A stretch of DNA of 64,000 nt from Nonomuraea jiangxiensis. Lineage in GTDB: Bacteria; Actinomycetota; Actinomycetes; Streptosporangiales; Streptosporangiaceae. The stretch covers positions 1-64,000 of the forward strand of contig NZ_FNDJ01000021.1 of the NCBI RefSeq assembly GCF_900099965.1, in the 5' to 3' direction. Positions 10,047-17,917 of this stretch are shown one piece after another; the stretch's first letter is position 1, and every line of letters begins with the position of its first letter. A program made the translations under genes and the position numbers. The notes under the pieces are model-generated. The model was not told where the DNA came from. It saw only the letters and a program-made list of their open reading frames with translations, and did not search any database.

Positions 10047-10076
10047 GCTCACTCACTGGACCTGCTCACTCACTGG
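10047..10076 (+). repeat. two 13-bp direct repeats (GCTCACTCACTGG), TetR-type operator candidate
   Basis: GCTCACTCACTGG occurs exactly twice, at 10047-10059 and 10064-10076, 17 bp apart start to start, just upstream of the TetR-like gene at 10106. Reversed, each copy reads CCAGTGAGTGAGC, and TGAGTGAGTGA-like sequences are frequent half-sites of TetR-family repressors. They are probably the remnant or active operator of the neighbouring regulator. Confidence 0.5.
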
Positions 10077-10105
10077 CTTGACCGACCGCGCACGTTAGGC
10101 ACGCC

Positions 10106-10660
10106 ATGGCGACTTCCCGGGTAGACCCGCACCAACGTAGTCAGGACACGCGACGGCGCATCCTGGAGATGGCCGTCTTCGTCAGGGAGGACCGCCCCGG
10201 CGGCTCCGTGGACCACTTCCTCGCCCTGCTGCAGGACCGGCTTCCGCTCTGGCTGAGCATCCTCCACGATCTGTCCCACCGCGTGGGGAAGGGCCGCGTG
10301 GCGGACAACCTGCTGCCGGTGGCGCGCGCGGGCATCGACTACTACCTGGAGGTGCAGGGCGCGGCGCTGCCCGCGTTCACCTCGCCCCACGTGACCGTCC
10401 GCTTCCGCGAGGCGATCCGCGACACGGGGCTCGGGCCGCCCGCGGAGACCGCGCCGCTGGCCGCTTACCTGGCGGCCGAGCAGCGTCTGGGGCGGATCGC
10501 GGCCGGCGTGGACCCGGAGGCGAGCGCGCGGCTGCTGATCGCGGGCTGCTTCCACCGCGCCTACATCGAGATGTTCGTCGGCGCCGACGCCGGGCCGTCA
10601 CGCGACGCCAGCGCCCGTGAGATCGTCCGCGAGCTGCGCCTGGAGTCCGCCTCCGCGTAG
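10106..10660 (+). pseudogene. TetR-family protein lacking the helix-turn-helix
   Basis: The 184-residue frame opens like a TetR regulator (HQRSQDTRRRILE, the first helix) and then passes directly into a TetR ligand-binding domain (VREDRPGGSVDHFLALLQD through the C terminus). About 40 residues that should hold the rest of the DNA-binding domain are missing. Family members are usually about 200-225 residues long. The frame is otherwise intact, so this is either an in-frame deletion derivative that cannot bind DNA or an unusual ligand-binding protein. Two TetR-like direct repeats sit 30-60 bp upstream. It converges with the CbiX-type gene, which ends 18 bp away. Confidence 0.65.
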
Positions 10661-10678
10661 CACTCCCCAGGAGGGAGG

Positions 10679-11422
10679 CTAGCGGGAGGCCGCCCGGTGC
10701 GGGGTGCTGGCACGGCGGTGGCGGCTCAGGGCCTCGTCGTAGCGGTGCCAGATCAGTGCCGCCACGTCCGGGCCGGCGCCGAGCGGCGCGCTCACCAGCC
10801 CGGCGCCCGCCGTGGCCAGGCGTCCGTGGAAGTGGCCGGGGGCCAGGACGTACGAGGCGATGGCGACCCGCGGGGCCGGGGTCGAGGCGAGCCGGTCCAT
10901 GGCCTCCGCCAGTGACGGAGAGCCCGCGGCGGCGAAGGCCGCCGTGACGGGGCGGGCCAGGCGTACCGCGAGGTGGTGGGCGGCGGCGCGGACGTCGGCG
11001 AGGGCGGCCGGGTCGGTGGAGCCGGCCGCGCCGAGCACGACCGCGTCCGTCCCGCGCAGCCCCGCCTCGGCCAGCCGGCGGGCAAGCGCGGAGGTCAGCA
11101 GCGGGTGCGGCCCCAGCCAGCCGGCCACCACCGCGTCGGGCCTGCACCCGGCGACCACGGCGGGCAGGTCGACATGGGTGTGGTAGCCGCCCGCCAGCAG
11201 CAGCGGGACGACGACCACGGGGCCGGGCACCGACGGCAACACCGCGGACAGGAGCGGGGAGCTGATCTCCAGGTAGCCGAGCTCGACGCGGCACCCGGGA
11301 CGGGCCCTGCCGGCCGCCTCCGCCAGCGCCGCCAGCGTGCGCTCCCCCGCGGCGCTGCGGGTGCCGTGCGCGGCCAGCACAAGGGCGGGGGTGCCGTGGG
11401 GGGTCGGGTGGGGTGTGGTCAT
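10679..11422 (-). CDS. CbiX/SirB-type sirohydrochlorin chelatase
   Basis: This 247-residue chelatase-like protein would insert a divalent metal into sirohydrochlorin for siroheme or cobalamin. The first half has the family signature VLAAHGTRSAAGERTL with the metal-binding His and the second motif LLAGGYHTHVDLP; a second related half follows (VLGAAGSTDPAAL and APGHFHGRL). The start at 11422 overlaps the stop of the upstream HemD/winged-helix regulator by 4 bp (ATGA), so the two are translationally coupled. The same pairing occurs in mycobacteria (Rv0259c-Rv0260c) near nitrate/nitrite genes, which suggests a role in siroheme supply for nitrite reductase. Confidence 0.85.
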   Translation of the reverse strand: MTTPHPTPHGTPALVLAAHGTRSAAGERTLAALAEAAGRARPGCRVELGYLEISSPLLSAVLPSVPGPVVVVPLLLAGGYHTHVDLPAVVAGCRPDAVVAGWLGPHPLLTSALARRLAEAGLRGTDAVVLGAAGSTDPAALADVRAAAHHLAVRLARPVTAAFAAAGSPSLAEAMDRLASTPAPRVAIASYVLAPGHFHGRLATAGAGLVSAPLGAGPDVAALIWHRYDEALSRHRRASTPHRAASR

Positions 11423-12585
11423 GGGATGGGCTCGTACCGGCAGGCGAGGCGGTAGCCGCGTTTGACGACCGTCTCGACGATGCCGCTCGGCCCGAGTGCG
11501 CGGCGCAGCCGGGTGATGGCCATCTCCACGGCGTGCTCGGCCGACTCGCGGGCGAGGCTGCCCGGCAGCACGGTACGCAGGTCGCCACGCGACACCACGT
11601 GCCCCGGCTTGTCGGCCAGGCGCTTGAGCACCGCCATCGGGGCCGGTGGCAGCGGCCGCAACTCCCCGTCCACGACCACGGCGTGCCCGCGGATCTCCAG
11701 CCGGTGCTCCCCCGCCATCAGCCGGGTGACGCCGTGCTCGGGCAGGTGCCGGGCCAGGGCGCGGGCCAGCGCGCCCAGCCGCGAGCGGTCCGGCTGCAGG
11801 GTCGGCACGCCGCGCGAGGTCAGCGGCCCCGCGGTGACCGGCCCCACGCAGGCGGCCACCACGGACCCGCCGAACGCCGCCAGCACCGTGTCCTCCAGCC
11901 CCTCGGCGCGGGCCATGCCCAGCATGGCGTGGACGGCGGGCGCGCTGGTGAAGGCCACCGCGTCCACGGAGCCGGAGATCGTCTGGCTGATCAGCCGGCG
12001 CAGCGGCGAGACGTCCCGGTACGGCAGCCACCGGTAGACCGGGATCTCGATCACCTCGGCCCCCGCCTCCCGCAGGTCGGCCACGAAGTCATCGAGCGGC
12101 TCCCCGTGCTGCTGCACCGCGATGCGCCGGCCGCGCAGGTCCTGGGCCAGCAGGTACTCCTTGACCTCCTGGCACGACTCGGTGGCCGGGGTCCAGTGGT
12201 CGTTCAGCCCGGCGGCGCGTACCGCTCCCCTGGCCTTGGGGCCGCGCGTCAGCAGGCGCGACCGGGACAGGTGCGCGCTCAGGTCGGCCGCCAGGCCCCA
12301 GCCCTCGGCGGCGGCCATCCAGCCGCGGAAGCCCACGCCGGTGGTGACCACCACGTCGTCCACCGGCCTCTCCAGGCTGAGCCGGGTGGCGGCCAGCAGG
12401 TCGGCGTCCTCGGCCAGCGGGACGAGCCGGATCGCCGGGGCGCTGACCACCCGCGCGCCGCGCCGCTCCAGCAGCGCGCCGAACTCCTCGCGCCGTCTCG
12501 TCGCGGTCACCCCGATCGTGAAACCGGACAGGGCGTCGGGCGCCGTCTCCGGCGACGGGCCGCCCTCGGAGGGGAGCACGGTCAT
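11419..12585 (-). CDS. nnaR: HemD-domain/winged-helix regulator, NnaR-like
   Basis: This 388-residue fusion has a uroporphyrinogen-III synthase-like domain at about 20-270 (IGVTATRRREEFGALLERRG, VTTGVGFRGWM, FTSAPAVHAML). A C-terminal OmpR-type winged helix follows at about 295-385 (LPPAPMAVLKRLADKPGHVVSR, ending VETVVKRGYRLACRYE). Actinobacterial NnaR, with this architecture, activates nitrate/nitrite assimilation genes; whether the HemD half still makes uroporphyrinogen III is doubtful. The start at 12585 is fixed by GGAGGCGCC next to the ATG. It is coupled to the chelatase gene by a 4-bp overlap. No nitrate genes lie in this window, so targets would be elsewhere. Confidence 0.8.
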   Translation of the reverse strand: MTVLPSEGGPSPETAPDALSGFTIGVTATRRREEFGALLERRGARVVSAPAIRLVPLAEDADLLAATRLSLERPVDDVVVTTGVGFRGWMAAAEGWGLAADLSAHLSRSRLLTRGPKARGAVRAAGLNDHWTPATESCQEVKEYLLAQDLRGRRIAVQQHGEPLDDFVADLREAGAEVIEIPVYRWLPYRDVSPLRRLISQTISGSVDAVAFTSAPAVHAMLGMARAEGLEDTVLAAFGGSVVAACVGPVTAGPLTSRGVPTLQPDRSRLGALARALARHLPEHGVTRLMAGEHRLEIRGHAVVVDGELRPLPPAPMAVLKRLADKPGHVVSRGDLRTVLPGSLARESAEHAVEMAITRLRRALGPSGIVETVVKRGYRLACRYEPIP

Positions 12586-12659
12586 GGCGCCTCCGCGGGC
12601 CGGCCGCTCGTTTCCGCTCGCACGGGCCACTCCAGGTCTTGGGGGATCGTCGGCGTGAC

Positions 12660-12690
12660 GCCGGGCCGGGCCCCGAGCACCCGGCCCGGC
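12660..12690 (-). promoter_or_regulatory. 11-bp perfect hairpin in the leader of the NnaR-like gene
   Basis: GCCGGGCCGGG at 12660-12670 pairs perfectly with CCCGGCCCGGC at 12680-12690 around a 9-base loop. It lies 75-105 bp upstream of the regulator's start and between two divergent genes. No T tract follows on either strand, so a simple terminator is not evident. An attenuator or a bidirectional barrier is possible. Confidence 0.4.
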
Positions 12691-12862
12691 ATCACAGGCA
12701 CGTGTGACACAAGTGAGATCACCCTCCGATACTCCTTTCGGGTGGTTTCGCCCCTGGGTCTCCTCTGTTACCGCTGTGCTACAAGACCGGTCCGGCATGG
12801 TTGGCCGGCAGGGGCCGGGGGAAATGTTCGTCGTGATGACGCCGCCTATCGGGGAGTTGCGG

Positions 12863-13345
12863 GTGACGGTCCGGCCTATACGCGTGTTCGACGATCCGGT
12901 GCTCCGCACGGTCGCGGCACCGGTCCAGGATTTCGATCGGGAGCTGCGGCAGCTGGTCAAGAGCCTGACCGCGACGATGCGGGCGGGAGCCGGCCGCGCC
13001 GGGCTGGCGGCCCCGCAGATCGGCGAGCCGGTGCGGGTGGTGGTCTACTCCTACGACGGCAAGTCGGGCCATCTGGTGAACCCGCGGCTGGAGCTGTCGG
13101 AGCGGCGGATCGTCGCCGACGAGGCGTGCCTGTCGGCGCCCGGTGTGTGGTGGCCACTGGAACGTTCCTACATGGTGACGGCGCGTGGCCGTGACATGTT
13201 CGGCAAGCCCGTGACCGTGCGGGCGCTGGGCGTGCTGGCCCGGGTGCTGCAGCACGAGACCGACCACCTCGACGGCGTGCTGTTCAGCGATCACCTGGCG
13301 GCCGACGAGCGGGCGCGCTTCCTGGAGGCGGCCCTGCCGGGCTGA
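12863..13345 (+). CDS. def: peptide deformylase
   Basis: This enzyme removes the N-formyl group from nascent proteins. From the GTG at 12863 the protein has 160 residues beginning VTVRPIRVFDDPVLR, the normal deformylase N terminus, with GGGGAG six bases upstream. In-frame ATG codons upstream (for example 12836) would add poorly conserved residues. Motif 1 GLAAPQIG and motif 3 HETDHLDG (HExxH metal site) are intact. Motif 2 reads EACLS instead of the usual EGCLS, keeping the metal-binding Cys. It is probably a secondary deformylase paralogue. It is divergent from the NnaR-like gene and convergent with whiB. Confidence 0.92.
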   Translation: MTVRPIRVFDDPVLRTVAAPVQDFDRELRQLVKSLTATMRAGAGRAGLAAPQIGEPVRVVVYSYDGKSGHLVNPRLELSERRIVADEACLSAPGVWWPLERSYMVTARGRDMFGKPVTVRALGVLARVLQHETDHLDGVLFSDHLAADERARFLEAALPG

Positions 13346-13363
13346 TCCGTGCCGGGGCCGGTC

Positions 13364-13609
13364 CTATGCCACCGGGAGGTGGCGGGCGAGTTCGCGTCTC
13401 TGGGCCGGGTCGGTGCCGCCCCACACACCGTCCGCCTGCCGGGTGGTGAGCGCGTAGTCCAGACACGGCCGGCGCACGGGGCATTCCTGGCAGACATTCT
13501 TGGCCCGCTCGACCTGGGACTGGCTCGGCCCCTCAAGGGAGATGGGAAAGAACAGTTCCGGGTCGAAGTCGAGGCAGGCCGCCCTGCGGGTCCAGTCGAG
13601 CGTCATCAT
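13364..13609 (-). CDS. WhiB-family iron-sulfur regulator
   Basis: This 81-residue WhiB-like protein would bind a [4Fe-4S] cluster and act with sigma factors or DNA. The four Cys ligands are present: one in RRAACLDFDPELFFP and three in NVCQECPVRRPC (CxxCx5C spacing). They are followed by the GVWGG turn and the basic segment DPAQRRELARHL. Which Wbl class it belongs to is not clear. Two adjacent ATGs (13609 and 13606) are possible starts; neither has a strong Shine-Dalgarno. It lies 30 bp downstream of the glycosyltransferase gene on the same strand and could be part of that leftward unit. Confidence 0.93.
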   Translation of the reverse strand: MMTLDWTRRAACLDFDPELFFPISLEGPSQSQVERAKNVCQECPVRRPCLDYALTTRQADGVWGGTDPAQRRELARHLPVA

Positions 13610-13639
13610 GCTTCTCGCGCCTACCCAGGTGTCCCGGCG

Positions 13640-14560
13640 TCATACCTCCGACAGCAGCCGGTCCCAGTCGGCGAGGAACCGGGCGAGCCCGTAGCGGGCC
13701 AGCGCGGCGGCCCTGGCGGCCTTGCCGGCCTGGCTCGCGCGCTCGGGGTCTGCCACGAAGGCGTGCAGGGCGTCGGCGAGCACGTCCACCCGGGTGGACA
13801 GGACGCCCGCCTCCGGCGGCACCGCCTCGACGGCCTCGGTGGCGGCCAGCGCGACCACCGGCAGCCCCAGGGTCATGGCCTCGATGAGGGCCAGCCCGAG
13901 CGAAGTCCAGCGGTAGGGGTGCAGGTACACGCGGCGCCGGGCGAGCTCGGCGTGCATGACGTGCTGGGGCAGGTCCTCGTGGGTGGTGTACGGGAGCCCG
14001 GCCACCTTCATCCCGAACACGTCGAGGGGCACCCGGGCCGCGAAGCGCGGCAGCAGGTCGGTCCCGGCGACCCTGGCGCGGCGTACCGGCTCGTTGACCA
14101 CCACGCCCGCCCTGGGCAGCTCCCCGGTGTAGCGGTGGCCGGGGTCGGGCACGCCGTGCTCGATGACGCGCGTGGGCGCCCGGCCGTTGTCCCAGTAGAG
14201 CTCGTTGAAGTGGGTGACGTGCACCAGCGTGAGGTCGGTCCGGCCGGCCAGCGGGTGCCGGGCGCGCGGCACGTCACCCGCGGGGGTGTTGTGCTCGACG
14301 TACACGCCGGGCACGTCCCGGCCGAGCCATTCGCGGGCCAGCTCCAGCTCGTGCGGGCGCTGGTGGACGACCACGTCGACGGGTTCGTCGCGAAGCCGGT
14401 CCCACGGCACCTCGCGCACCGAGGCGGGCCAGTCGTACGTGCGCGCCCGTCCCCGGCCGTCGGGACCGCGATCGGGGACGAGGGGAAGCGTGTAGTCGTG
14501 CCCGCCCTGGACGAAGGCGTTGGTCCACGAGCCGTGGACGTGCCACAGGAGGATCCTCAC
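13640..14560 (-). CDS. glycosyltransferase (GT4-like) of the heptose cluster
   Basis: This 306-residue GT-B fold transferase starts with a GTG at 14560 that overlaps the gmhB-like stop by 4 bp (GTGA). The N terminus is VRILLWHVHGSWTNAFVQGG, and the C-terminal nucleotide-binding half contains the family 4 pattern SLGLALIEAMTLGLPVVALAATEAVEAVP. Donor and acceptor are unknown. Coupling to a heptose bisphosphate phosphatase, and a divergent operon for ADP-heptose synthesis, suggest that it transfers a heptose or another sugar of the same glycan. Confidence 0.87.
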   Translation of the reverse strand: MRILLWHVHGSWTNAFVQGGHDYTLPLVPDRGPDGRGRARTYDWPASVREVPWDRLRDEPVDVVVHQRPHELELAREWLGRDVPGVYVEHNTPAGDVPRARHPLAGRTDLTLVHVTHFNELYWDNGRAPTRVIEHGVPDPGHRYTGELPRAGVVVNEPVRRARVAGTDLLPRFAARVPLDVFGMKVAGLPYTTHEDLPQHVMHAELARRRVYLHPYRWTSLGLALIEAMTLGLPVVALAATEAVEAVPPEAGVLSTRVDVLADALHAFVADPERASQAGKAARAAALARYGLARFLADWDRLLSEV

Positions 14561-15147
14561 CAGCGGCTCCAGCCCATCGCCCGGGCCCAGGGCGCCGACA
14601 CGGCCGGCACCGGTCCTGCCACGTCGCTGAGCACGCGGTCCACGACGTCGGTGAGGTCGTCCGCGACCTCGGCGGCCTCCTCGATCTCCTCCAGGCGGGT
14701 CTGCGGGGTCGGGACGAGGATGCCGCGGGCTCCCGCCGCCCTGGCCGCCTCCATGTCCCTGCCGATGTCCCCCACGACCACGCAGTCCCGGGGGCTGACG
14801 TCGAGCACGGCGGCCGCCCTGATCACGAGCCCGGGCGCGGGTTTGCGGCACGTACAGCCGTCGTTGTCGTCGTGGACGCAGATCGCCCACGCGTCGAACG
14901 GCCCGAGCAGCTCCTCCACCCTGGCGTTCACCTGGTCCATGTCATCCGGCGTCAGCAGTCCCCTGGCCACGCCGGACTGGTTGGTGACCACGGCCACCGG
15001 CACGTCGGCCCGGCGGAGCCTGCCCAGCGCCTCCACGGCACCCGGCATGGGCTCGACGAGGGCCGGGTCACCGTTGTACGGCACGTCCCTGATCAAGGTC
15101 CCGTCCCGGTCGAAGAGAACGGCGCCGGGACGTCGCTTCTCGAACAA
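14557..15147 (-). CDS. gmhB: D-glycero-D-manno-heptose-1,7-bisphosphate 7-phosphatase
   Basis: This 196-residue HAD-IIIA phosphatase has motif I LFDRDGTLIRD, motif II VVTNQSGVARG, Lys in CRKPAPGL and motif IV VVGDIGRDMEAA. The zinc loop characteristic of GmhB is seen as CVHDDNDGCTC (CxH...CxC). It would remove the 7-phosphate after HldE's kinase step, before adenylylation. The start is a TTG at 15147, chosen because a strong GGAGGTGA ends a few bases upstream and no better codon is in frame. A C-terminal tail of about 35 residues is less conserved. It is the first gene of the leftward unit, divergent from the main operon. Confidence 0.85.
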   Translation of the reverse strand: MFEKRRPGAVLFDRDGTLIRDVPYNGDPALVEPMPGAVEALGRLRRADVPVAVVTNQSGVARGLLTPDDMDQVNARVEELLGPFDAWAICVHDDNDGCTCRKPAPGLVIRAAAVLDVSPRDCVVVGDIGRDMEAARAAGARGILVPTPQTRLEEIEEAAEVADDLTDVVDRVLSDVAGPVPAVSAPWARAMGWSRW

Positions 15148-15267
15148 CTCTCACCTCCGTAACGTGCCGGGCAGCTACCCGTGGGCCGACTCGGCAAACA
15201 ACTACTGACAGTGACCAACCCCAGGCGATATGGCCTGTTTTGGCTGGTATCGGAGGTGGCCAGGTTT

Positions 15268-15296
15268 GAGAACCACTTCTCTCGGTAGCGGTTCTC
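15268..15296 (+). promoter_or_regulatory. GAGAACC/GGTTCTC inverted repeat in the divergent heptose-cluster promoter region
   Basis: A 7-bp perfect inverted repeat (15268-15274 and 15290-15296, 15-bp spacer) lies 22-50 bp before the carbamoyltransferase start, in the 170-bp gap that must hold both divergent promoters of the cluster. It is placed where a repressor would block transcription. The regulator is unknown. Confidence 0.4.
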
Positions 15297-15317
15297 GGCA
15301 GCGCATGGGGAGGAATG

Positions 15318-16964
15318 ATGAAATTTCTTGGCATCAATGCGATCTTTCACGACCCGTCCGCGGCGCTCGTGGTCGACGGTGAGATCGTCGCCGCGGCGGA
15401 GGAGGAGCGCTTCAGCCGCCGCAAGCACGGCAAGCGGCCACTGGTGTTCTCCGCGTGGGAGCTGCCGGAGCAGGCCGCCGCGTGGTGCCTGCGCCAGGCC
15501 GGGCTCGGTCCCGAGGACCTCGACGCCGTGGCCTACTCCTACGACCCCACGCTGGTGACCGGACGGCCGGACGGCGACTGGGAGGATTTGCGCACGAGGT
15601 ACGCGGTGCGCGCCCCCGCCTTCCTCTCCACGGCGCTGCCGGGGCTGGACCCCGGCCGGGTCACGTACGTGCCGCACCACGTCGCGCACGCCGCCTCGGC
15701 CGGGCTGGCCTGCCGGTGGTCGGGGACGGCGGGGCGGGACTGCGCGGTGCTGGTGTGCGACGGGCGCGGCGAGAACGTGTCCCACCTGGCGGGCCGCTAC
15801 CGCGACGGCGAGCTGGAGGTGCTGGCCGCCCAGGAGCTGCCGCACTCGCTCGGCCTCATGTACGAGGACGTCACCGAACACCTGGGTTTCCTGCGCTCCA
15901 GCGACGAGTACAAGGTGATGGCGCTGGCCTCCTACGGCCGGCCGCGGCACCTGGAGTCGTTGCGGGAGCTCATCTACCCGACCGGTGACGGCGGTTTCCG
16001 GGTCGAGCCGATCGACTGGGGCGGCTACGCCAAGGCCCTGCCCAAGGACGCGCCCTGGACCTCCGACCACGCCGACCTGGCCGCCAGCGTGCAGGCGCGG
16101 CTGGAGGAGGTGCTGCTGGAGCTGGCCCGCTGGCTGCACGAACGCACCGGCGAGCGGCGGCTCGCCCTGGCCGGCGGGGTGGCGCTGAACTGCGTGGCCA
16201 ACACCCGACTGCTCGCCGAGGGGCCGTTCGACGAAGTGTGGGCGCAGCCCGCCGCGGGCGACTCGGGCACGGCGCTGGGCGGGGCGCTGCACCTGTCCCA
16301 GGCGCACGGCGAGCCGGCCGGTCCGATGCCGGGCGTGGCGCTCGGGCGGGGGTTCACCGACGAGGAGCTGGGGGCCTGGCTGGACGTGGCCCGGGTGCCG
16401 CACACCCGGCCCGCCGACCTGGCCGCCGCCGTGGCGGCCGAGCTGGCCGCCGACCGGATCGTGGCCTGGTTCCAGGGGCGTTCCGAGTACGGGCCGCGCG
16501 CGCTCGGCCACCGGTCGCTGCTGGCCCATCCCGGGTACGCGCACAACACCGAGCGGCTGAACGACGTCAAGGGGCGCGAGCAGTTCAGGCCCGTCGCGCC
16601 GATGGTGCTGGAGTCGCGGGCCGCCGGGATCTTCGGGCGGGGGCCGGTGCCGTCGCCGTACATGCTGTTCGTGCACGACGTGCACCCCGACTGGCGGGAC
16701 CGCATTCCCGCGGTGGTGCACGTGGACGGGACGGCGCGCGTCCAGACGGTCTCGCCGGCCGAGGAGCCGCTGATGGCGCGGGTGCTGGCCGAGTTCGAGA
16801 CGCGGACGGGGCTGCCCGTGGTGGTCAACACCAGCCTGAACACGGCCGGGCGGCCCATGGTGGACGATCCGCGGGACGCGCTGGAGTGCTTCGGGTCCGC
16901 GCCGGTGGACGTGCTGGCGCTGGGGCCGTACCTGGTGCGGCGCGAGGAGGTGTTCGCCTCGTGA
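15318..16964 (+). CDS. NodU/CmcH-family carbamoyltransferase
   Basis: This 548-residue enzyme would transfer a carbamoyl group from carbamoyl phosphate, via carbamoyl-AMP, to a hydroxyl of a sugar or similar acceptor. The N-terminal domain begins KFLGINAIFHDPSAALVVDG and has the metal-binding VPHHVAHAAS. The C-terminal YrdC-like half has LAGGVALNCVANTRL, FQGRSEYGPRALGHRS and VNTSLNTAGRPMV. The second ATG (15318) is favoured over 15315 by spacing from GGGGAGG. It is the first gene of a nine-gene operon; the next gene overlaps by 4 bp. Context points to carbamoylation of a heptose- or pentose-containing glycan. Confidence 0.93.
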   Translation: MKFLGINAIFHDPSAALVVDGEIVAAAEEERFSRRKHGKRPLVFSAWELPEQAAAWCLRQAGLGPEDLDAVAYSYDPTLVTGRPDGDWEDLRTRYAVRAPAFLSTALPGLDPGRVTYVPHHVAHAASAGLACRWSGTAGRDCAVLVCDGRGENVSHLAGRYRDGELEVLAAQELPHSLGLMYEDVTEHLGFLRSSDEYKVMALASYGRPRHLESLRELIYPTGDGGFRVEPIDWGGYAKALPKDAPWTSDHADLAASVQARLEEVLLELARWLHERTGERRLALAGGVALNCVANTRLLAEGPFDEVWAQPAAGDSGTALGGALHLSQAHGEPAGPMPGVALGRGFTDEELGAWLDVARVPHTRPADLAAAVAAELAADRIVAWFQGRSEYGPRALGHRSLLAHPGYAHNTERLNDVKGREQFRPVAPMVLESRAAGIFGRGPVPSPYMLFVHDVHPDWRDRIPAVVHVDGTARVQTVSPAEEPLMARVLAEFETRTGLPVVVNTSLNTAGRPMVDDPRDALECFGSAPVDVLALGPYLVRREEVFAS

Positions 16965-17917
16965 TCACCGTGGTGATCCCCACGGTGGGGCGGCCGACGC
17001 TGCGCGCCACGCTCGCGGCCGTGGGCTCCGCGCTGCCGGTGATCGTGGTGGACGACCGGCCCGGCGCCGCCACCGGCCTGACGGGGCTGCCCGCCCACGT
17101 GCGGGTCGTACGGTCCGGCGGCCGGGGACCGGCTGCGGCGCGCAACGCCGGGTGGCGGGCCGCGGACACACCCTGGGTGGCCTTCCTGGACGACGACGTG
17201 ATCCCCGCGCCGGGGTGGGCCGAGGCGGTCTGGAAGGACCTGGTGGACCTGCCCGCCGACGTGGCGGGCAGCCAGGGACGCATCGTGGTGCCGCCGCCCG
17301 CCGGCCGGGCGCCGACGGACATCGAACGGCACACGGCCGGGCTGGCCTCCGCGCTGTGGGTGACGGCCGACATGGCCTACCGGCGCTCGGTGCTGGAGTC
17401 GCTGGGCGGGTTCGACGAGCGGTTCCCGAGGGCGTACCGGGAGGACGCCGACCTCGCGCTGCGGGCCGGACGGGCGGGGCACCGGCTGGTCCGGGGCGGG
17501 CGGGTGACGGAGCATCCGGTGCGCGCGGACGGGTTCTGGGCGAGCGTGCGCTTCCAGCGGGGCAACGCCGACGACGCGCTCATGCGGCGCCTGCACGGCC
17601 CGCGCTGGCGCGCGGACATCGGCGGCGCGCGGGGCCGGTTGCCGTCGCACGCGCTGACGACCGCCGCGGGCCTGGCGGCGGTGACCCTGGCCCTGGCGGC
17701 GGGCTCCGGGCGGGCGGGCGGTGGTCGTGGCGTGAAGGTGGCGGCGGGGCTCGCGGCCGGCCTGTGGGGGGTGCTGACCTGCGAGTTCGCCTGGCGCCGG
17801 ATCGCGCCGGGGCCGCGTACCGCCGCTGAGGTGGCGCGGATGGCCGTCACCAGCGTGGTGATCCCGCCGGTCGCCTGCGCGCACCGGCTGCGGGGGGAAT
17901 GGAGGGTGCGCGGATGA
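16961..17917 (+). CDS. family 2 glycosyltransferase with C-terminal membrane segments
   Basis: This 318-residue GT-A enzyme starts at a GTG overlapping the previous stop by 4 bp. It has the nucleotide-binding N terminus ITVVIPTVGRPTLRATL, the VVDD motif, the metal-binding FLDDDV and an acceptor-site ED in RAYREDADLALRAG. The last 90 residues carry two hydrophobic segments (TTAAGLAAVTLALAAGS and a later one), so it is likely membrane-attached and works at the cytoplasmic face on a lipid-linked or surface acceptor. The donor sugar is not predictable. Confidence 0.9.
   Translation: MITVVIPTVGRPTLRATLAAVGSALPVIVVDDRPGAATGLTGLPAHVRVVRSGGRGPAAARNAGWRAADTPWVAFLDDDVIPAPGWAEAVWKDLVDLPADVAGSQGRIVVPPPAGRAPTDIERHTAGLASALWVTADMAYRRSVLESLGGFDERFPRAYREDADLALRAGRAGHRLVRGGRVTEHPVRADGFWASVRFQRGNADDALMRRLHGPRWRADIGGARGRLPSHALTTAAGLAAVTLALAAGSGRAGGGRGVKVAAGLAAGLWGVLTCEFAWRRIAPGPRTAAEVARMAVTSVVIPPVACAHRLRGEWRVRG

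Noticed and set aside
12692..12707. TCACA-N6-TGTGA resembling a CRP site
   Set aside because: The half-sites are in the reverse order of the CRP consensus TGTGA-N6-TCACA, so it is probably chance.
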